Shown piece after piece: positions 6,071 to 15,060 of a stretch of 64,000 nt of DNA. This DNA is from an uncultured Erwinia sp. (GTDB lineage Bacteria > Pseudomonadota > Gammaproteobacteria > Enterobacterales > Enterobacteriaceae). The notes under the pieces are model-generated. The model was not told the origin of the DNA and ran no database searches. It saw nothing but the letters and a program-made list of their open reading frames with translations. The stretch covers positions 59,260-123,259 of the forward strand of contig CAJYIY010000118.1 in the NCBI GenBank assembly GCA_913775305.1, given 5' to 3'. The translations under genes were made by a program, and so were the position numbers. Position 1 is the stretch's first letter; every line of letters starts with the position of its first letter.

Positions 6071-6552
6071 TGGCCCAGCTATACAAACTGGCCGACGACT
6101 TCGCTCGTCTGGCTGATGAAGACCTGCCGCCGGAAATGATTGCCGACACCCTGGAGGGAATGCAGGGGATATTTGAGGACAAAATCGAAGGAATTTTGCA
6201 GTTTATTAAAAACGAAGCCGCGCTGTCTGCGGCACTCAAAGAAGAAGAGGAAAATCTATCCACCCGCCGTAAAGCCGCAGATAACCGCATATCCCGGCTG
6301 AAGGAATATGTTGCGACTTGCATGGTGAAAGCCGAATTAACAAAAGTTCGCGCAGGACTGCAGGAAGTCTCTGTGCGTAAAGCTTCGCAATCTGTAGAGA
6401 TCCTCGACATTAACGCCATACCTGTAGATTTCGTTACTTACGAAACGACCACCAAGCCTGACAAGCTGGCAATTAAAAAACAACTTGAGTCTGGCATCGA
6501 CATCCCTGGCGTGACACTTAAAACCAATAAGCCCGGGTTAACCATTAAGTGA
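6070..6552 (+). CDS. Siphovirus Gp157-family protein
   Basis: A 160-residue protein whose plan matches the Gp157 family: an N-terminal helical half (LADDFARLADEDLPPEMIAD), a coiled-coil centre, and a C-terminal beta-rich part with the pattern YETTTKPDKLAIKKQLESG followed by IPGVTL. Members cluster with single-strand annealing proteins and were first noted in Streptococcus phages as possible resistance factors. Here it is translationally coupled to recT. The biochemical role is unknown. Confidence 0.8.
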   Translation: MAQLYKLADDFARLADEDLPPEMIADTLEGMQGIFEDKIEGILQFIKNEAALSAALKEEEENLSTRRKAADNRISRLKEYVATCMVKAELTKVRAGLQEVSVRKASQSVEILDINAIPVDFVTYETTTKPDKLAIKKQLESGIDIPGVTLKTNKPGLTIK

Positions 6553-6558
6553 GGTGCT

Positions 6559-7011
6559 ATGTCACTCATCAAAACACCCATGTATCGCCGTGGTAAAGGC
6601 CACCCAAACGAAGGATTGAAAGAGCGGGCAATGTGGCTGCTGAGTAAGGGGCCAATGACTGCGACCCAGCTATCCAGTGCTCTGCGCGTTCCACGGACGA
6701 AGATTGTTCAGGTGATACGCGATACGACAGATGGTAATGGGCGTGTTGCCTCCGTCACCGTTCAGCAGATAACTGCCGGGGATGGCACTACTGACAGGCT
6801 GTACACCCTGAACGGAAAAGTTAACCGCGTTGCCCCGAAAGTAACCCCGAAGAAAACGATTGTTATCAGCATAAAGTCGCTGAGTGAGCGCGGTGATGAC
6901 AAGCGCCAGGCGGCTGAAGAAGCGGCAGCACGCAGGCGCAGGCTGATATCCGCAGGACTTTACATTACATCGAGTGATTTGCTGACTGATGTCGGCGGGA
7001 GAGATATATGA
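6559..7011 (+). CDS. Phage winged-helix-like protein, function unknown
   Basis: A 150-residue basic protein. Residues about 20-55 (LKERAMWLLSKGPMTATQLS, then SALRVPRTKIVQVI) look like a winged helix-turn-helix, and the C-terminus carries an arginine cluster (EEAAARRRRLISAG). It starts six bases after the previous stop and overlaps the next gene by four bases. DNA binding is inferred from the helix pattern only. Confidence 0.65.
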   Translation: MSLIKTPMYRRGKGHPNEGLKERAMWLLSKGPMTATQLSSALRVPRTKIVQVIRDTTDGNGRVASVTVQQITAGDGTTDRLYTLNGKVNRVAPKVTPKKTIVISIKSLSERGDDKRQAAEEAAARRRRLISAGLYITSSDLLTDVGGRDI

Positions 7012-7385
7012 GCATTAACACGGTTGATACGGCCAATCAGTTGCTGGCCGAGAATGCGAAGTTAAACGCAGAGGTTGCCCGGCTGAATGAGCAGGTGCGG
7101 GCGCTGGCGGCAGAGGTACAAAACTGTCGTCGCTTTGTAGTGGAGCATTTAGGGCCAGATTCAGGTATCGAATTCAGTCATTTAGATAATAAATTCGCTG
7201 AATCAATCATGAGCGAAATTCGAGCGCAGGCGGTTGAGGGGTTTGCTCAGAAGATCTGCAGCCCATATGAAGACAGAGGAGGAGAAACATATCAGGATGG
7301 ATTCAACGGAGCTGTGGATGTGATGCTAAAAAAAGCGGTGAAATACGCCGCCCGCATCCGCGCCGGTGAGGTGTCAAATGGCTAA
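7008..7385 (+). CDS. Coiled-coil phage accessory protein
   Basis: A 125-residue protein whose first 45 residues form a leucine/alanine heptad coiled coil (ANQLLAENAKLNAEVARLNE). The remainder is mixed. Such proteins are typical of the Ea22/Ead-type accessory genes between recombination genes and int in lambdoid phages. It overlaps its neighbours at both ends (4 and 8 bases). Confidence 0.65.
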   Translation: MSINTVDTANQLLAENAKLNAEVARLNEQVRALAAEVQNCRRFVVEHLGPDSGIEFSHLDNKFAESIMSEIRAQAVEGFAQKICSPYEDRGGETYQDGFNGAVDVMLKKAVKYAARIRAGEVSNG

Positions 7386-7602
7386 AACTCAAATGCAACT
7401 GGCTAACCGTGCATGGCGAATTGAGACAAAAAGGCTGGGCTGGAATAAATCATTCACCACCCGGAAAAAATGGAAAGCATTCTGTCGTGACAATGCGGCG
7501 ATAACAATTCATGAGCGACAACTTAGTGGTGAACCTGATTTCGAAGATCAGGGAGATGCCTGCTGGGAAGTGGATGAAGAACTAACCTACTGGACAGAAT
7601 AG
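7378..7602 (+). CDS. Small phage protein, function unknown
   Basis: A 74-residue protein with a basic N-terminal half (MQLANRAWRIETKRLGWNKS) and an acidic C-terminus (WEVDEELTYWTE). ATG 7378 overlaps the previous gene and follows GGTGAGGTG, a reasonable ribosome binding site. No family recognised. Confidence 0.6.
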   Translation: MAKTQMQLANRAWRIETKRLGWNKSFTTRKKWKAFCRDNAAITIHERQLSGEPDFEDQGDACWEVDEELTYWTE

Positions 7603-7612
7603 GAGAGCAGCC

Positions 7613-8101
7613 ATGACAGATATCGACCTGGTTAAGCGTGCAAAGCACATCATCGAAAATGGCGGAATGCTGGCGCGTGATACGTCTCTGGCGCTGATTG
7701 AGCAACTGGAGGCGGCGCAGCGTGAGCGGGATGAAGCCATTAATAGTCACCGACATCACGCGGCAAGGCTGATTGATGACCGTGGACAATTACGCCAGCG
7801 TGCTGAAGCAGCTGAGGCAGAGCTAAAGCGCCGGGATGATGCTGTGCCAGATGATCGAATTATTGATGATGGATGTGAGCAGTACATCGGAGGAGTTCAG
7901 CAAAGCGACCGACTTAACTGTGTCTGGCCTGTTGGCACGAAATTCTACGCCGCCGCCCCTGCCGCGGAGCCTGAAAAGGCGGTGGAGCTGCCAGAGTGGT
8001 TTTACCCAGATGGTGATATAGATTGCCCTCCTGCGGTCAATTTGTGCGACGTAAAGAACGCCCTCGACGCCGCTGGCGTGAAATGGGTTGAGGGGGAGTG
8101 A
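7613..8101 (+). CDS. Ea22/Ead-like phage accessory protein
   Basis: A 162-residue modular protein. A coiled-coil segment lies at about 35-75 (QLEAAQRERDEAINSHRHHA). It is followed by a region ending GTKFYAAAPAAEPEKAVELP, a linker often seen in Ead-type proteins, and a C-terminal LCDVKNALDAAGVKW motif. Such mosaic proteins vary by shuffling of segments between phages. GGAGAGCAGCC precedes the start. Function unknown. Confidence 0.65.
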   Translation: MTDIDLVKRAKHIIENGGMLARDTSLALIEQLEAAQRERDEAINSHRHHAARLIDDRGQLRQRAEAAEAELKRRDDAVPDDRIIDDGCEQYIGGVQQSDRLNCVWPVGTKFYAAAPAAEPEKAVELPEWFYPDGDIDCPPAVNLCDVKNALDAAGVKWVEGE

Positions 8102-8131
8102 TGCTTAACCCCAAGTCGAACATCAAATAAC

Positions 8132-8155
8132 AGCCACCTAACCGGTGGCTTTTTT
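8132..8155 (+). terminator. Intrinsic terminator
   Basis: AGCCACC-TAACC-GGTGGCT followed by a T-run. It separates the Ead-like gene from the final group of small genes before xis/int. Confidence 0.85.
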
Positions 8156-8180
8156 ATGCCCTGAATTCGGAGATATGACC

Positions 8181-8393
8181 ATGAATTACGCAGATGTAGC
8201 AGACGAGGCCGCAGCCCGTCAGCAGATGATGATTGATGTCGCGCTGGCTAACAGGAAATTGCCGGAGTTTAAGTTTACCGGAAAGTGCGCATGGTGCAGT
8301 GAGACTATTTCAGCAGGGAGTTATTGCGACAGCGATTGCCGCGATGACCATCAGGCTTATTTGAGGGCGCAGAGTCAAAGGAGCGTTGCATGA
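8181..8393 (+). CDS. Small zinc-ribbon-like phage protein
   Basis: A 70-residue protein with a four-cysteine arrangement (GKCAWCSETISAGSYCDSDC), a probable zinc ribbon. ATG 8181 is preferred to ATG 8175 because CGGAG lies eight bases upstream of it but only two upstream of 8175. The stop overlaps the next ATG by four bases. Similar zinc-finger proteins occur in lambdoid accessory regions; the function is unknown. Confidence 0.65.
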   Translation: MNYADVADEAAARQQMMIDVALANRKLPEFKFTGKCAWCSETISAGSYCDSDCRDDHQAYLRAQSQRSVA

Positions 8394-8806
8394 ATAAGGT
8401 GACAGTGTGGGATGGTGAGGGACTACCTCCGATCGGGTGTGAGGTAGAGATTTATCATCAACCCGATTATACCTTCCGCGATGGATGCGCCCCGTCCGGG
8501 ACGATTGTTAAAGTTGTGGCTCATGAAACCACGACTGATGGAAATGATGTAGCGGTTGTTTTCTGGTGCGAAGATGGCGGTGGTCGCAGTGAGTGCCTTG
8601 TGTCGTGGTGCTTGCGCCCCATCCGCACCGAAGCAGAGCGCAAGCGTGAAGAAGCAGGGTTAGCAATTTATCACGCCATCAACTGGAATGCCGAAGGTGA
8701 ACTGGCTAGCCCTTCAAGAATGGAAGGCTACAGAAAAGCTTATGATGCCATCGCTGCCGGCAAAATCCCCGGCATAAGGCTGACCGATGACGCCGGAAGC
8801 CAGTAA
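8390..8806 (+). CDS. Phage accessory protein, function unknown
   Basis: A 138-residue protein. The first 85 residues are beta-rich (TVWDGEGLPPIGCEVEIYHQ, later VAVVFWCEDGGGRSECLVSW) and resemble a small SH3-like barrel. This is followed by a TEAERKREEAGLAIYHAINW helix common in Ead-type proteins. ATG overlaps the preceding stop and the end overlaps the next gene by 20 bases. Confidence 0.65.
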   Translation: MNKVTVWDGEGLPPIGCEVEIYHQPDYTFRDGCAPSGTIVKVVAHETTTDGNDVAVVFWCEDGGGRSECLVSWCLRPIRTEAERKREEAGLAIYHAINWNAEGELASPSRMEGYRKAYDAIAAGKIPGIRLTDDAGSQ

Positions 8807-9002
8807 TGCAATAACCAGCACAGCACGTGCAGCACTGAAAGAATATCTCAACAAATCAAACACCCTCACCTACCGAGACATACTCAACAAGCACTCTGAG
8901 AAAATTGAATTGCTGATACCGGATAAACATCGGTGTCGGGCATGGCTTTGGCTTAATTGCGTGTGCCAGCGGTTGGAGAGAGAGAAAGGAGTGAAGACGT
9001 GA
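8787..9002 (+). CDS. Small phage protein, function unknown
   Basis: A 71-residue helical basic protein (SNAITSTARAALKEYLNKSN). It begins within the previous gene (20-base overlap) and ends four bases into the next GTG start, consistent with a tightly packed phage operon. No motif recognised. Confidence 0.55.
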   Translation: MTPEASNAITSTARAALKEYLNKSNTLTYRDILNKHSEKIELLIPDKHRCRAWLWLNCVCQRLEREKGVKT

Positions 9003-9259
9003 CAATCGCATACATTACAAAATACGCATTAAGCGTGGGAGTCTATAAGGTGGATGGGGAGCAGAACGGAGCTATGTTTATTCAACCGGCAGACAGGGAA
9101 GATGGCAGGTCATATTACCCTCAATACTTCCAAGGTAAAGATTGGCATTTGACCGAAGAGCTGGCACTTGCAAGGGCTGAGGAAATGCGTATTGCAAAAC
9201 TGAAGTCGCTGGATAAGCAGATGAAGAGAGTATCTGCGCTGAAGTTTGAAATTAAGTGA
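8999..9259 (+). CDS. Small phage protein, function unknown
   Basis: An 86-residue protein starting at GTG 8999, chosen because AAAGGAG lies eight bases upstream; the longer frame has no site. The product is beta-rich at first (YALSVGVYKVDGEQNGAMFI) with a charged C-terminal helix. No family recognised. Confidence 0.55.
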   Translation: MTIAYITKYALSVGVYKVDGEQNGAMFIQPADREDGRSYYPQYFQGKDWHLTEELALARAEEMRIAKLKSLDKQMKRVSALKFEIK

Positions 9260-9330
9260 TAACCCTCACCCACATCCTGATCGCAATCGCCGTTGCTGTG
9301 ATAGTTACGGCGCTGTTTAAGAACCTATGA
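9256..9330 (+). CDS. 24-residue hydrophobic peptide
   Basis: A GTG overlapping the preceding stop opens a frame made almost entirely of one transmembrane helix (THILIAIAVAVIVTALFKNL). It ends seven bases before the xis start. The overlap geometry suggests translational coupling, but a random hydrophobic frame cannot be excluded. Confidence 0.35.
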   Translation: MITLTHILIAIAVAVIVTALFKNL

Positions 9331-9337
9331 GGTAACT

Positions 9338-9685
9338 ATGCAAAATGATGAGCCGCTCACCCTGGCGGAGGCTGCCGCATTCCTGAAAGTGTCCTCGCGC
9401 ACGGTTAGCAACATGATACGCCGCGGTGATCTTGCCGGAAGACAGACAGGTGGGACTGCAGGAAAGTATCTGGTGCTTCGCTCTGCGTGCCTTGATTATC
9501 TCCGTTATCCGCAACAAAATCGCCCTGCGAGCATGGGTGAAGACAAAAGAGGAATCAAACTATGTCAATCACCCTCAGGGGCGGAGTATGGCACTGTCAC
9601 TTCTTTACCCCGACAGGAAAAAGAGTTAGGCGATCGCTTGGCACAGCGGACAAGAAGCAGGCTCAGGAGCTGCACGACAAGCTGA
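9338..9685 (+). CDS. xis: Excisionase-like HTH DNA-binding protein
   Basis: Residues about 6-52 form a MerR/AlpA-type helix-turn-helix (LTLAEAAAFLKVSSRTVSNM, then IRRGDLAGRQTGG), the signature of small phage excisionases that bend att DNA and direct Int to excise. ATGAGGTAACT precedes the start. The frame runs 124 bases into int; the last 40 residues are low-complexity and may be incidental, so the functional protein may effectively be the first 75 residues. Position directly upstream of int supports the role. Confidence 0.7.
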   Translation: MQNDEPLTLAEAAAFLKVSSRTVSNMIRRGDLAGRQTGGTAGKYLVLRSACLDYLRYPQQNRPASMGEDKRGIKLCQSPSGAEYGTVTSLPRQEKELGDRLAQRTRSRLRSCTTS

Positions 9686-10725
9686 AGTCGGAAGCATGGC
9701 GTGTTGATGAGCTTGGCGACTTGCCGGTACGCTCATTCGAAGAAGCGTGCTTGCGATGGCTGGATGAGAAGGACCACAAACGCAGTATTGACGATGACAA
9801 AGTGAAAATGGAGTTTTTCGCGAAGGTGTTCAAGGGGCGGGATATTTCTACTATCACCGGTGAGGAGGTGGCAAAGGTCGTCAGTAAAATGACTGATCGT
9901 AACCACCGATACAGATGGGAGATAAGGAGAGACAAGGCGATACGGGATGGGAAGCCCGCTCCTGAGTTCAGGGAAAAGGCATTAGCTGCAGGAACGAAAA
10001 GTCACTACCTTTCCTTCATGAGGTCGCTTCTTCGCGCCGCAGCTAACGAGTGGGGGTGGATAAAGGTCGCACCGGTTATCAAAACCAAGAAGCCGGTGAG
10101 TAAGCGCATCAGATGGCTGACAAAAGAAGAGGCCAACCGCCTGATAGAGTGCTGCTCGGAAACCATCAGGCCAATCGTCACTTTTGCCCTTGTTACGGGG
10201 CTGCGGCGATCCAACATCCTTGATCTGGAATGGACGCAGATAGACCTGCAGAGAAAAGTGGCGTGGATAAATCCAGAGAATGCGAAAGCAGGTAAGGCCA
10301 TTGGCGTGGCCCTTAATGATACAGCCTGCAAGGTTCTGCGGGGGCAGATAGGAAAACATTCACGATGGGTGTTTGTCCACACCAAAGCCAAGTCGCGATC
10401 TGATGGTACCAAGACTCCGGCAGTAAGAAAAATGAGGACCGATGACAACAGCGCATGGTACGCAAGTTTAAAGCGGGCGGGGATTACAGATTTCCGCTTT
10501 CACGATTTGCGCCACACATGGGCAAGCTGGCTGATTCAGTCCGGTGTTCCGTTATCAGCACTTCAGGAAATGGGAGGATGGGAAAGCATAGAAATGGTTC
10601 GTCGATATGCTCACCTGGCACCTAATCACCTGACGGAGCATGCGCGCAAAATTGACGCACTTTTGAGTGATAGCGACACAAATACGACACAAGGAGAAAA
10701 TCAGGCAGGATTGAGAATTGCTTAA
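9562..10725 (+). CDS. int: Tyrosine integrase, P22/DLP12 IntD type
   Basis: A site-specific recombinase of 387 residues. The N-terminal arm-binding domain starts [20 protein letters not shown]. The catalytic domain shows Arg in [13 protein letters not shown], the [19 protein letters not shown] box, and the nucleophile Tyr in [13 protein letters not shown]. Long blocks are nearly identical in wording to P22 Int and DLP12 IntD as I remember them. It ends 15 bases from the argU 3' end, the expected attachment site of this integrase group. The gene overlaps xis by 124 bases. Confidence 0.95.
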   Translation: MSITLRGGVWHCHFFTPTGKRVRRSLGTADKKQAQELHDKLKSEAWRVDELGDLPVRSFEEACLRWLDEKDHKRSIDDDKVKMEFFAKVFKGRDISTITGEEVAKVVSKMTDRNHRYRWEIRRDKAIRDGKPAPEFREKALAAGTKSHYLSFMRSLLRAAANEWGWIKVAPVIKTKKPVSKRIRWLTKEEANRLIECCSETIRPIVTFALVTGLRRSNILDLEWTQIDLQRKVAWINPENAKAGKAIGVALNDTACKVLRGQIGKHSRWVFVHTKAKSRSDGTKTPAVRKMRTDDNSAWYASLKRAGITDFRFHDLRHTWASWLIQSGVPLSALQEMGGWESIEMVRRYAHLAPNHLTEHARKIDALLSDSDTNTTQGENQAGLRIA

Positions 10726-10740
10726 GTGCTTGATATTTAT

Positions 10741-10817
10741 TGGCACGCCCTACAGGATTCGAACCTGTGACCTACGGCTTAGAAGGCCGGTGCTCTATCC
10801 AGCTGAGCTAAGGGCGC
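10741..10817 (-). tRNA. argU: tRNA-Arg (anticodon TCT)
   Basis: The minus strand folds into a 77-nt tRNA with encoded CCA. The anticodon loop CCTTCTAAG gives anticodon TCT for the rare AGA codon, and the T-loop GGTTCGAATCC is canonical. Pair 1-72 of the acceptor stem is G-T rather than G-C; because the 3' half was supplied by phage attP on integration, this may be a phage-derived base. folD lies on the other side, as in E. coli. Confidence 0.97.
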
Positions 10818-10833
10818 ACGGTGAGTGGCTCGG

Positions 10834-10861
10834 ATTATACGGTCAACATCGGCTGAGTCAA
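10834..10861 (-). promoter_or_regulatory. argU promoter
   Basis: On the minus strand, TTGACT (10861-10856), a 16-bp spacer, then a perfect TATAAT (10839-10834) lie about 17 bases upstream of the mature tRNA 5' end. Confidence 0.75.
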
Positions 10862-10998
10862 CGATTTTACCGCCTCTACACACCCGATGACGAAGTTATG
10901 AACGATATCCTGCCAATCTCCGCCTGACAGCAGCGCCCGCTTCTGCCAAAATAGAGCCAATCCCCGATTTAACTCAACACAGATGGATCCCCTCTCTG

Positions 10999-11865
10999 AT
11001 GGTAGCAAAAATTATTGACGGTAAAACGATTGCGCAGCAGGTGCGGCAAGAGGTTGCAGAAAAAGTACAGCAGCGTCTGGCAGCCGGTAAACGTGCGCCC
11101 GGCCTGGCCGTAGTTCTGGTGGGTGAGAACCCGGCGTCGCAAATCTATGTCGGCAGCAAACGTCGTGCCTGTGAAGAGGTCGGCTTCCTCTCCCGCTCCT
11201 ACGATCTGCCCGCGACAACCAGCGAAGCTGAACTGCTCGATTTGATTACCAAACTGAATCACGATCCGGCCATTGACGGTATTCTGGTACAGCTGCCGCT
11301 GCCTGCCGGAATTGATAACGTCAAGGTGCTGGAGCATATCTCTCCGGCAAAAGATGTCGATGGTTTCCATCCGTACAACGTGGGTCGCCTGTGCCAGCGC
11401 GCTCCCAAGCTGCGCCCGTGCACGCCGCGCGGCATTGTGACGCTGCTGGAACGTTACAATATCGATACCTTCGGCCTGAACGCCGTGGTGGTCGGTGCGT
11501 CTAATATCGTCGGTCGTCCGATGAGCATGGAACTGCTGCTGGCCGGTTGTACCACCACCGTCACCCATCGCTTTACCAAAAACCTGCGTCATCACGTGGA
11601 GCACGCCGACCTGCTGGTTGTTGCCGTTGGCAAGCCCGGCTTCATTCCCGGTGAGTGGATCAAGCCAGGGGCGATCGTGATCGATGTTGGCATCAACCGC
11701 CTGGAAAGCGGTAAAGTGGTCGGGGACGTGGAGTTTGAAGCGGCGTCCGCACGCGCTTCCTATATCACTCCGGTTCCGGGCGGCGTTGGTCCTATGACCG
11801 TAGCGACTTTGATTCAGAATACCTTACAGGCCTGTGAAAGCAGCGATGATGGAGCAGCAGCATAA
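10999..11865 (+). CDS. folD: FolD, methylenetetrahydrofolate dehydrogenase/cyclohydrolase
   Basis: A cytosolic bifunctional enzyme interconverting 5,10-methylene-THF, 5,10-methenyl-THF and 10-formyl-THF with NADP. The 288-residue product has the family motifs [14 protein letters not shown] (catalytic Lys), [20 protein letters not shown], the NADP loop [19 protein letters not shown], and the C-terminal [14 protein letters not shown]. Length equals the E. coli enzyme. It is followed with one-base overlap by ybcJ, so both are probably cotranscribed. Confidence 0.97.
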   Translation: MVAKIIDGKTIAQQVRQEVAEKVQQRLAAGKRAPGLAVVLVGENPASQIYVGSKRRACEEVGFLSRSYDLPATTSEAELLDLITKLNHDPAIDGILVQLPLPAGIDNVKVLEHISPAKDVDGFHPYNVGRLCQRAPKLRPCTPRGIVTLLERYNIDTFGLNAVVVGASNIVGRPMSMELLLAGCTTTVTHRFTKNLRHHVEHADLLVVAVGKPGFIPGEWIKPGAIVIDVGINRLESGKVVGDVEFEAASARASYITPVPGGVGPMTVATLIQNTLQACESSDDGAAA

Positions 11866-12077
11866 TGGCAACCTTTTCTCTTGGCGATCACCCACATGTG
11901 GATCTGTGCGACCTGTTGAAGCTGGAAGGCTGGGTTGAGAGCGGCGCGATGGCGAAGTCAATGATCGCCGACGGCTATGTGACCGTTGACGGCGCGGTGG
12001 AAACTCGTAAACGCTGCAAGATCGTTGCCGGTCAGACCGTCGCTTTCGAAGGTAATCAGGTGACCGTTACCGCCTGA
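11865..12077 (+). CDS. ybcJ: YbcJ, S4-like RNA-binding protein
   Basis: A 70-residue single-domain S4-type RNA-binding protein: LCDLLKLEGWVESGAMAKSM is followed by GYVTVDGAVETRKRCKI, the alpha-L fold. Its start shares a base with the folD stop. It is conserved next to folD in enterobacteria; the RNA target is not established. A UUCG-loop terminator follows. Confidence 0.93.
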   Translation: MATFSLGDHPHVDLCDLLKLEGWVESGAMAKSMIADGYVTVDGAVETRKRCKIVAGQTVAFEGNQVTVTA

Positions 12078-12129
12078 CGCTCCGCGTATTGAACAAGCGG
12101 GCGATACAGCACCTGCTTACAAAATGAAG

Positions 12130-12159
12130 CCGCTATTCTTCGGGATGGCGGTTTTTTTT
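12130..12159 (+). terminator. Intrinsic terminator with TTCG loop
   Basis: CCGCTATTC-TTCG-GGATGGCGG forms a 9-bp stem (including G-T pairs) closed by a stable TTCG tetraloop, followed by eight T residues. It ends the folD-ybcJ unit. Confidence 0.92.
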
Positions 12160-12323
12160 ATGGTGAATTGCTCAGTCGCTGTCCTTATCTGCGGCTTGCC
12201 GTTCAACAATTCAGCACTCATCTGGCCGCACAGGATTACTCCACTGCAAGTTGATTTATATCAATAAATTACCCGCAGCAGGCGTTACCCTCGCTTATCC
12301 CCTGTAAATGGAAGAGGTGAAGC

Positions 12324-13340
12324 ATGAAAGCGGCTGTAGTGACTCACGATCATCAAGTGAACGTTGTCGAAAAGACTCTCCGCCCTCTCAGGCACGGTGA
12401 AGCGCTGTTGAAGATGGATTGCTGTGGCGTATGCCATACCGATCTGCATGTTAAAAATGGTGACTTCGGTGATAAAACCGGGGTGATCCTTGGCCACGAA
12501 GGCATTGGCGTGGTGAAGGAGATCGGTCCGGGCGTGACGTCTTTAAAGCCGGGCGATCGCGCCAGCGTAGCCTGGTTTTTCAGGGGCTGTGGACACTGTG
12601 AATACTGCAACAGCGGTAATGAAACCCTCTGCCGGGACGTCATCAATGCGGGCTACACTGCCGACGGCGGTATGGCAGAAGAGTGCATTGTGGTGGCGGA
12701 TTATGCGGTAAAAGTGCCGGATGGTCTGGACTCAGCGGCGGCAAGCAGCGTGACCTGTGCAGGGGTAACCACCTATAAAGCGGTGAAGGTCTCGGGCATT
12801 GCGCCGGGTAAATGGCTGGTGATTTACGGCCTTGGCGGGTTGGGTAATCTGGCGTTGCAGTACGCGAAAAACGTTTTCAACGCCCGGGTGATTGCCGTTG
12901 ACGTTAACGACTCACAGCTGCAATTCGCGAAAGAGATGGGCGCGGACATGGTGATCAATTCGCGCCGTGAAGATGCCGCGCAGCTGATCCAACAAACCGT
13001 AGGGGGAGCGCATGCAGCGGTAGTGACCGCCGTTGCCAAAGCCGCCTTCAACTCTGCGGTGGATGCCCTGCGTGCCGGTGGTCGCATCGTGGCCGTTGGC
13101 CTGCCGCCGGAGTCGATGAGCCTGAATATTCCGCGGCTGGTGCTGGATGGCATTCAGGTGGTGGGTTCGCTGGTGGGGACACGCCAGGATCTCGCCGAAG
13201 CCTTCCAGTTTGCCGCCGAGGGCAAAGTGCTGCCGAAAGTTACCCGTCGTCCGCTGGAGGATATCAACGCCATCTTCCATGAAATGGAAAGCGGCAGCAT
13301 CGTTGGCCGTATGGTGATTGATTTTACCGGCGCGAAATAA
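12324..13340 (+). CDS. adhP: AdhP, zinc-dependent alcohol dehydrogenase
   Basis: A 338-residue medium-chain alcohol dehydrogenase that interconverts ethanol and acetaldehyde with NAD. Catalytic zinc ligands are Cys37 (CGVCHTDLH), His58 (GHEG) and Cys144 (TCAGVTTY). Structural zinc is held by Cys89, 92, 95 and 103 ([17 protein letters not shown]). The Rossmann loop is GLGGLG at 168-173. GGAAGAGGTG precedes the ATG. The gene stands alone, convergent with cysS. The close fit to E. coli AdhP makes that name reasonable. Confidence 0.93.
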   Translation: MKAAVVTHDHQVNVVEKTLRPLRHGEALLKMDCCGVCHTDLHVKNGDFGDKTGVILGHEGIGVVKEIGPGVTSLKPGDRASVAWFFRGCGHCEYCNSGNETLCRDVINAGYTADGGMAEECIVVADYAVKVPDGLDSAAASSVTCAGVTTYKAVKVSGIAPGKWLVIYGLGGLGNLALQYAKNVFNARVIAVDVNDSQLQFAKEMGADMVINSRREDAAQLIQQTVGGAHAAVVTAVAKAAFNSAVDALRAGGRIVAVGLPPESMSLNIPRLVLDGIQVVGSLVGTRQDLAEAFQFAAEGKVLPKVTRRPLEDINAIFHEMESGSIVGRMVIDFTGAK

Positions 13341-13405
13341 CGCCTCCTGCGGGCCTGTTCACCCCGGCAAAAGGCCTGACAGACTGCCGGGTTGGGCAAA
13401 GGAAC

Positions 13406-13425
13406 GGGCCAGCGATAGCTGGCCC
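13406..13425. terminator. Hairpin between convergent adhP and cysS
   Basis: GGGCCAGC-GATA-GCTGGCCC is a perfect 8-bp stem 12 bases beyond the cysS stop. Neither side has a good T-run, so terminator function is less certain. Confidence 0.45.
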
Positions 13426-13436
13426 GGGAGAAGGTG

Positions 13437-14822
13437 TTACTTACGACGCCAGGTGGTGCCGGCAGGGCCATCTTCCAGAATAATGCCCAGTTCGTTCAGC
13501 TTGTCGCGGGCCACATCGGCCTGCGCCCAGTTTTTCTCTTTACGCGCGTCGTTGCGCATTTTGATCAGCGCTTCGATTTCGGCGACTTCTTCATCGTTGC
13601 TTTGCGCCCCGCTTTGCAGGAACAGCTCCGGATCCTGCTCCAGCAGGCCCAGCACACCAGCCAGCTGGCGCAGACGGGCAGCCAGACCATCAGCGGCCAC
13701 TTTGTCTTCTGACTTCAGGCGGTTCACTTCACGCGCCAGGTCAAACAGCGCCGAGTAGGCTTCCGGGGTGTTGAAGTCATCATCCATTGCCTCACGGAAG
13801 CGATCTACAAACGCTTCTCCTCCGGCCGGTGCGGCCGACGCATCGGTATTTCGCAGCGCGGTATAGAGACGCTCCAGCGCCGCACGCGCCTGGTTCAGGT
13901 TATCTTCGCCGTAATTGAGCTGGCTGCGATAGTGACCGGACATCAGGAAATAACGCACGGTTTCGGCATCGTAGTGCGCCAGCACGTCGCGAACGGTAAA
14001 GAAGTTGTTCAGCGATTTAGACATTTTCTCGCGGTCAACCATCACCATGCCAGAGTGCATCCAGTAGTTGACGTATGGGCCATCATGAGCACAGGTGGAC
14101 TGGGCGATTTCGTTTTCATGGTGCGGGAACATCAGATCGGAACCGCCGCCGTGAATGTCAAAGTGGTGGCCAAGCTGCTTGCAGTTCATCGCCGAGCACT
14201 CAATGTGCCAGCCCGGACGACCGTTGCCCCACGGCGATGCCCAGCCTGGCTCATCGGACTTGGACATTTTCCACAGCACGAAGTCCATCGGATTGCGTTT
14301 CACATCGGCCACTTCCACACGCGCACCGGCCTGGAGCTGCTCCAGATCCTGGCGCGACAGGGAACCGTAGGACGGATCGCTGTCTACCGAGAACATCACA
14401 TCGCCGTTGCTGGCCACGTAGGCGTGCTCACGGGCGATCAGCGTGCTGACCAGCTCGATGATCTCGTCGATATGGTGGGTAGCGCGCGGTTCACGGTCCG
14501 GCGGCAGAATATTCAGCGCGGCAAAGTCGGTGTGCATTTCGGCAATCATCCGGTCGGTCAGCTGATTGATCGTTTCGCCGTTCTCGTTTGCACGCTGGAT
14601 AATTTTGTCATCCACATCGGTGATGTTGCGCACGTACTTCAGCGAATAACCCAGGTAACGCAGGTAACGCGCCACTACATCAAACGCCACGAAGGTCCTG
14701 CCGTGTCCAATATGACAGAGGTCATAAACGGTGATGCCGCACACGTACATGCCCACTTGACCGGCATGAATGGGTTTAAATTCCTCTTTTTGACGACTCA
14801 GGGTATTGAAAATCTTTAGCAT
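13437..14822 (-). CDS. cysS: Cysteinyl-tRNA synthetase
   Basis: A class I aminoacyl-tRNA synthetase charging tRNA-Cys. The 461-residue product equals the E. coli length. It shows the HIGH motif ([14 protein letters not shown]), zinc-site residues in [19 protein letters not shown] and [10 protein letters not shown], and the KMSKS loop ([12 protein letters not shown]). The C-terminal helical domain ends GTTWRRK. It is divergent from ppiB, as in E. coli. Confidence 0.98.
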   Translation of the reverse strand: MLKIFNTLSRQKEEFKPIHAGQVGMYVCGITVYDLCHIGHGRTFVAFDVVARYLRYLGYSLKYVRNITDVDDKIIQRANENGETINQLTDRMIAEMHTDFAALNILPPDREPRATHHIDEIIELVSTLIAREHAYVASNGDVMFSVDSDPSYGSLSRQDLEQLQAGARVEVADVKRNPMDFVLWKMSKSDEPGWASPWGNGRPGWHIECSAMNCKQLGHHFDIHGGGSDLMFPHHENEIAQSTCAHDGPYVNYWMHSGMVMVDREKMSKSLNNFFTVRDVLAHYDAETVRYFLMSGHYRSQLNYGEDNLNQARAALERLYTALRNTDASAAPAGGEAFVDRFREAMDDDFNTPEAYSALFDLAREVNRLKSEDKVAADGLAARLRQLAGVLGLLEQDPELFLQSGAQSNDEEVAEIEALIKMRNDARKEKNWAQADVARDKLNELGIILEDGPAGTTWRRK

Positions 14823-15060
14823 TGAGAGATTCCATCTTGGGCGTGTGCGGGATTAACGAAAAAATATTAATCTCATATTCTGACGTATTTTTAACGCCAG
14901 CGCTACGCCGGGTATCGCGATAGCGCGCTGGTTGTTATGCAGCAGGGCTGACTCACCATCACATTTTGTGATATAAGAGCCGTCTGCCGCACGGTGCGGA
15001 TATTTATCCATACTTTTTGTGCGCATTTCTTAAATACTCTAACCCTGACAGGATGAGAAT

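Larger units (their letters stand above)
1..10741. mobile_element. Lambdoid prophage, integrase-proximal end, in argU
   Basis: This stretch has lambda-style architecture turned so that the int/cI strand is plus. cII and cro read leftward; cI, a pL-type operon with N-like, cIII and recT genes, and xis/int read rightward. The integrase stops 15 bases before the 3' end of a tRNA-Arg(TCT) gene, where DLP12 sits in E. coli. Replication, lysis and structural genes would lie left of base 1, outside the window, so intactness cannot be judged. The right attachment core should lie within the tRNA 3' half (about 10741-10790). Confidence 0.93.

Noticed and set aside
13932..14819. 295-codon plus-strand frame inside cysS
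   Set aside because: Antisense shadow of a highly conserved synthetase gene.
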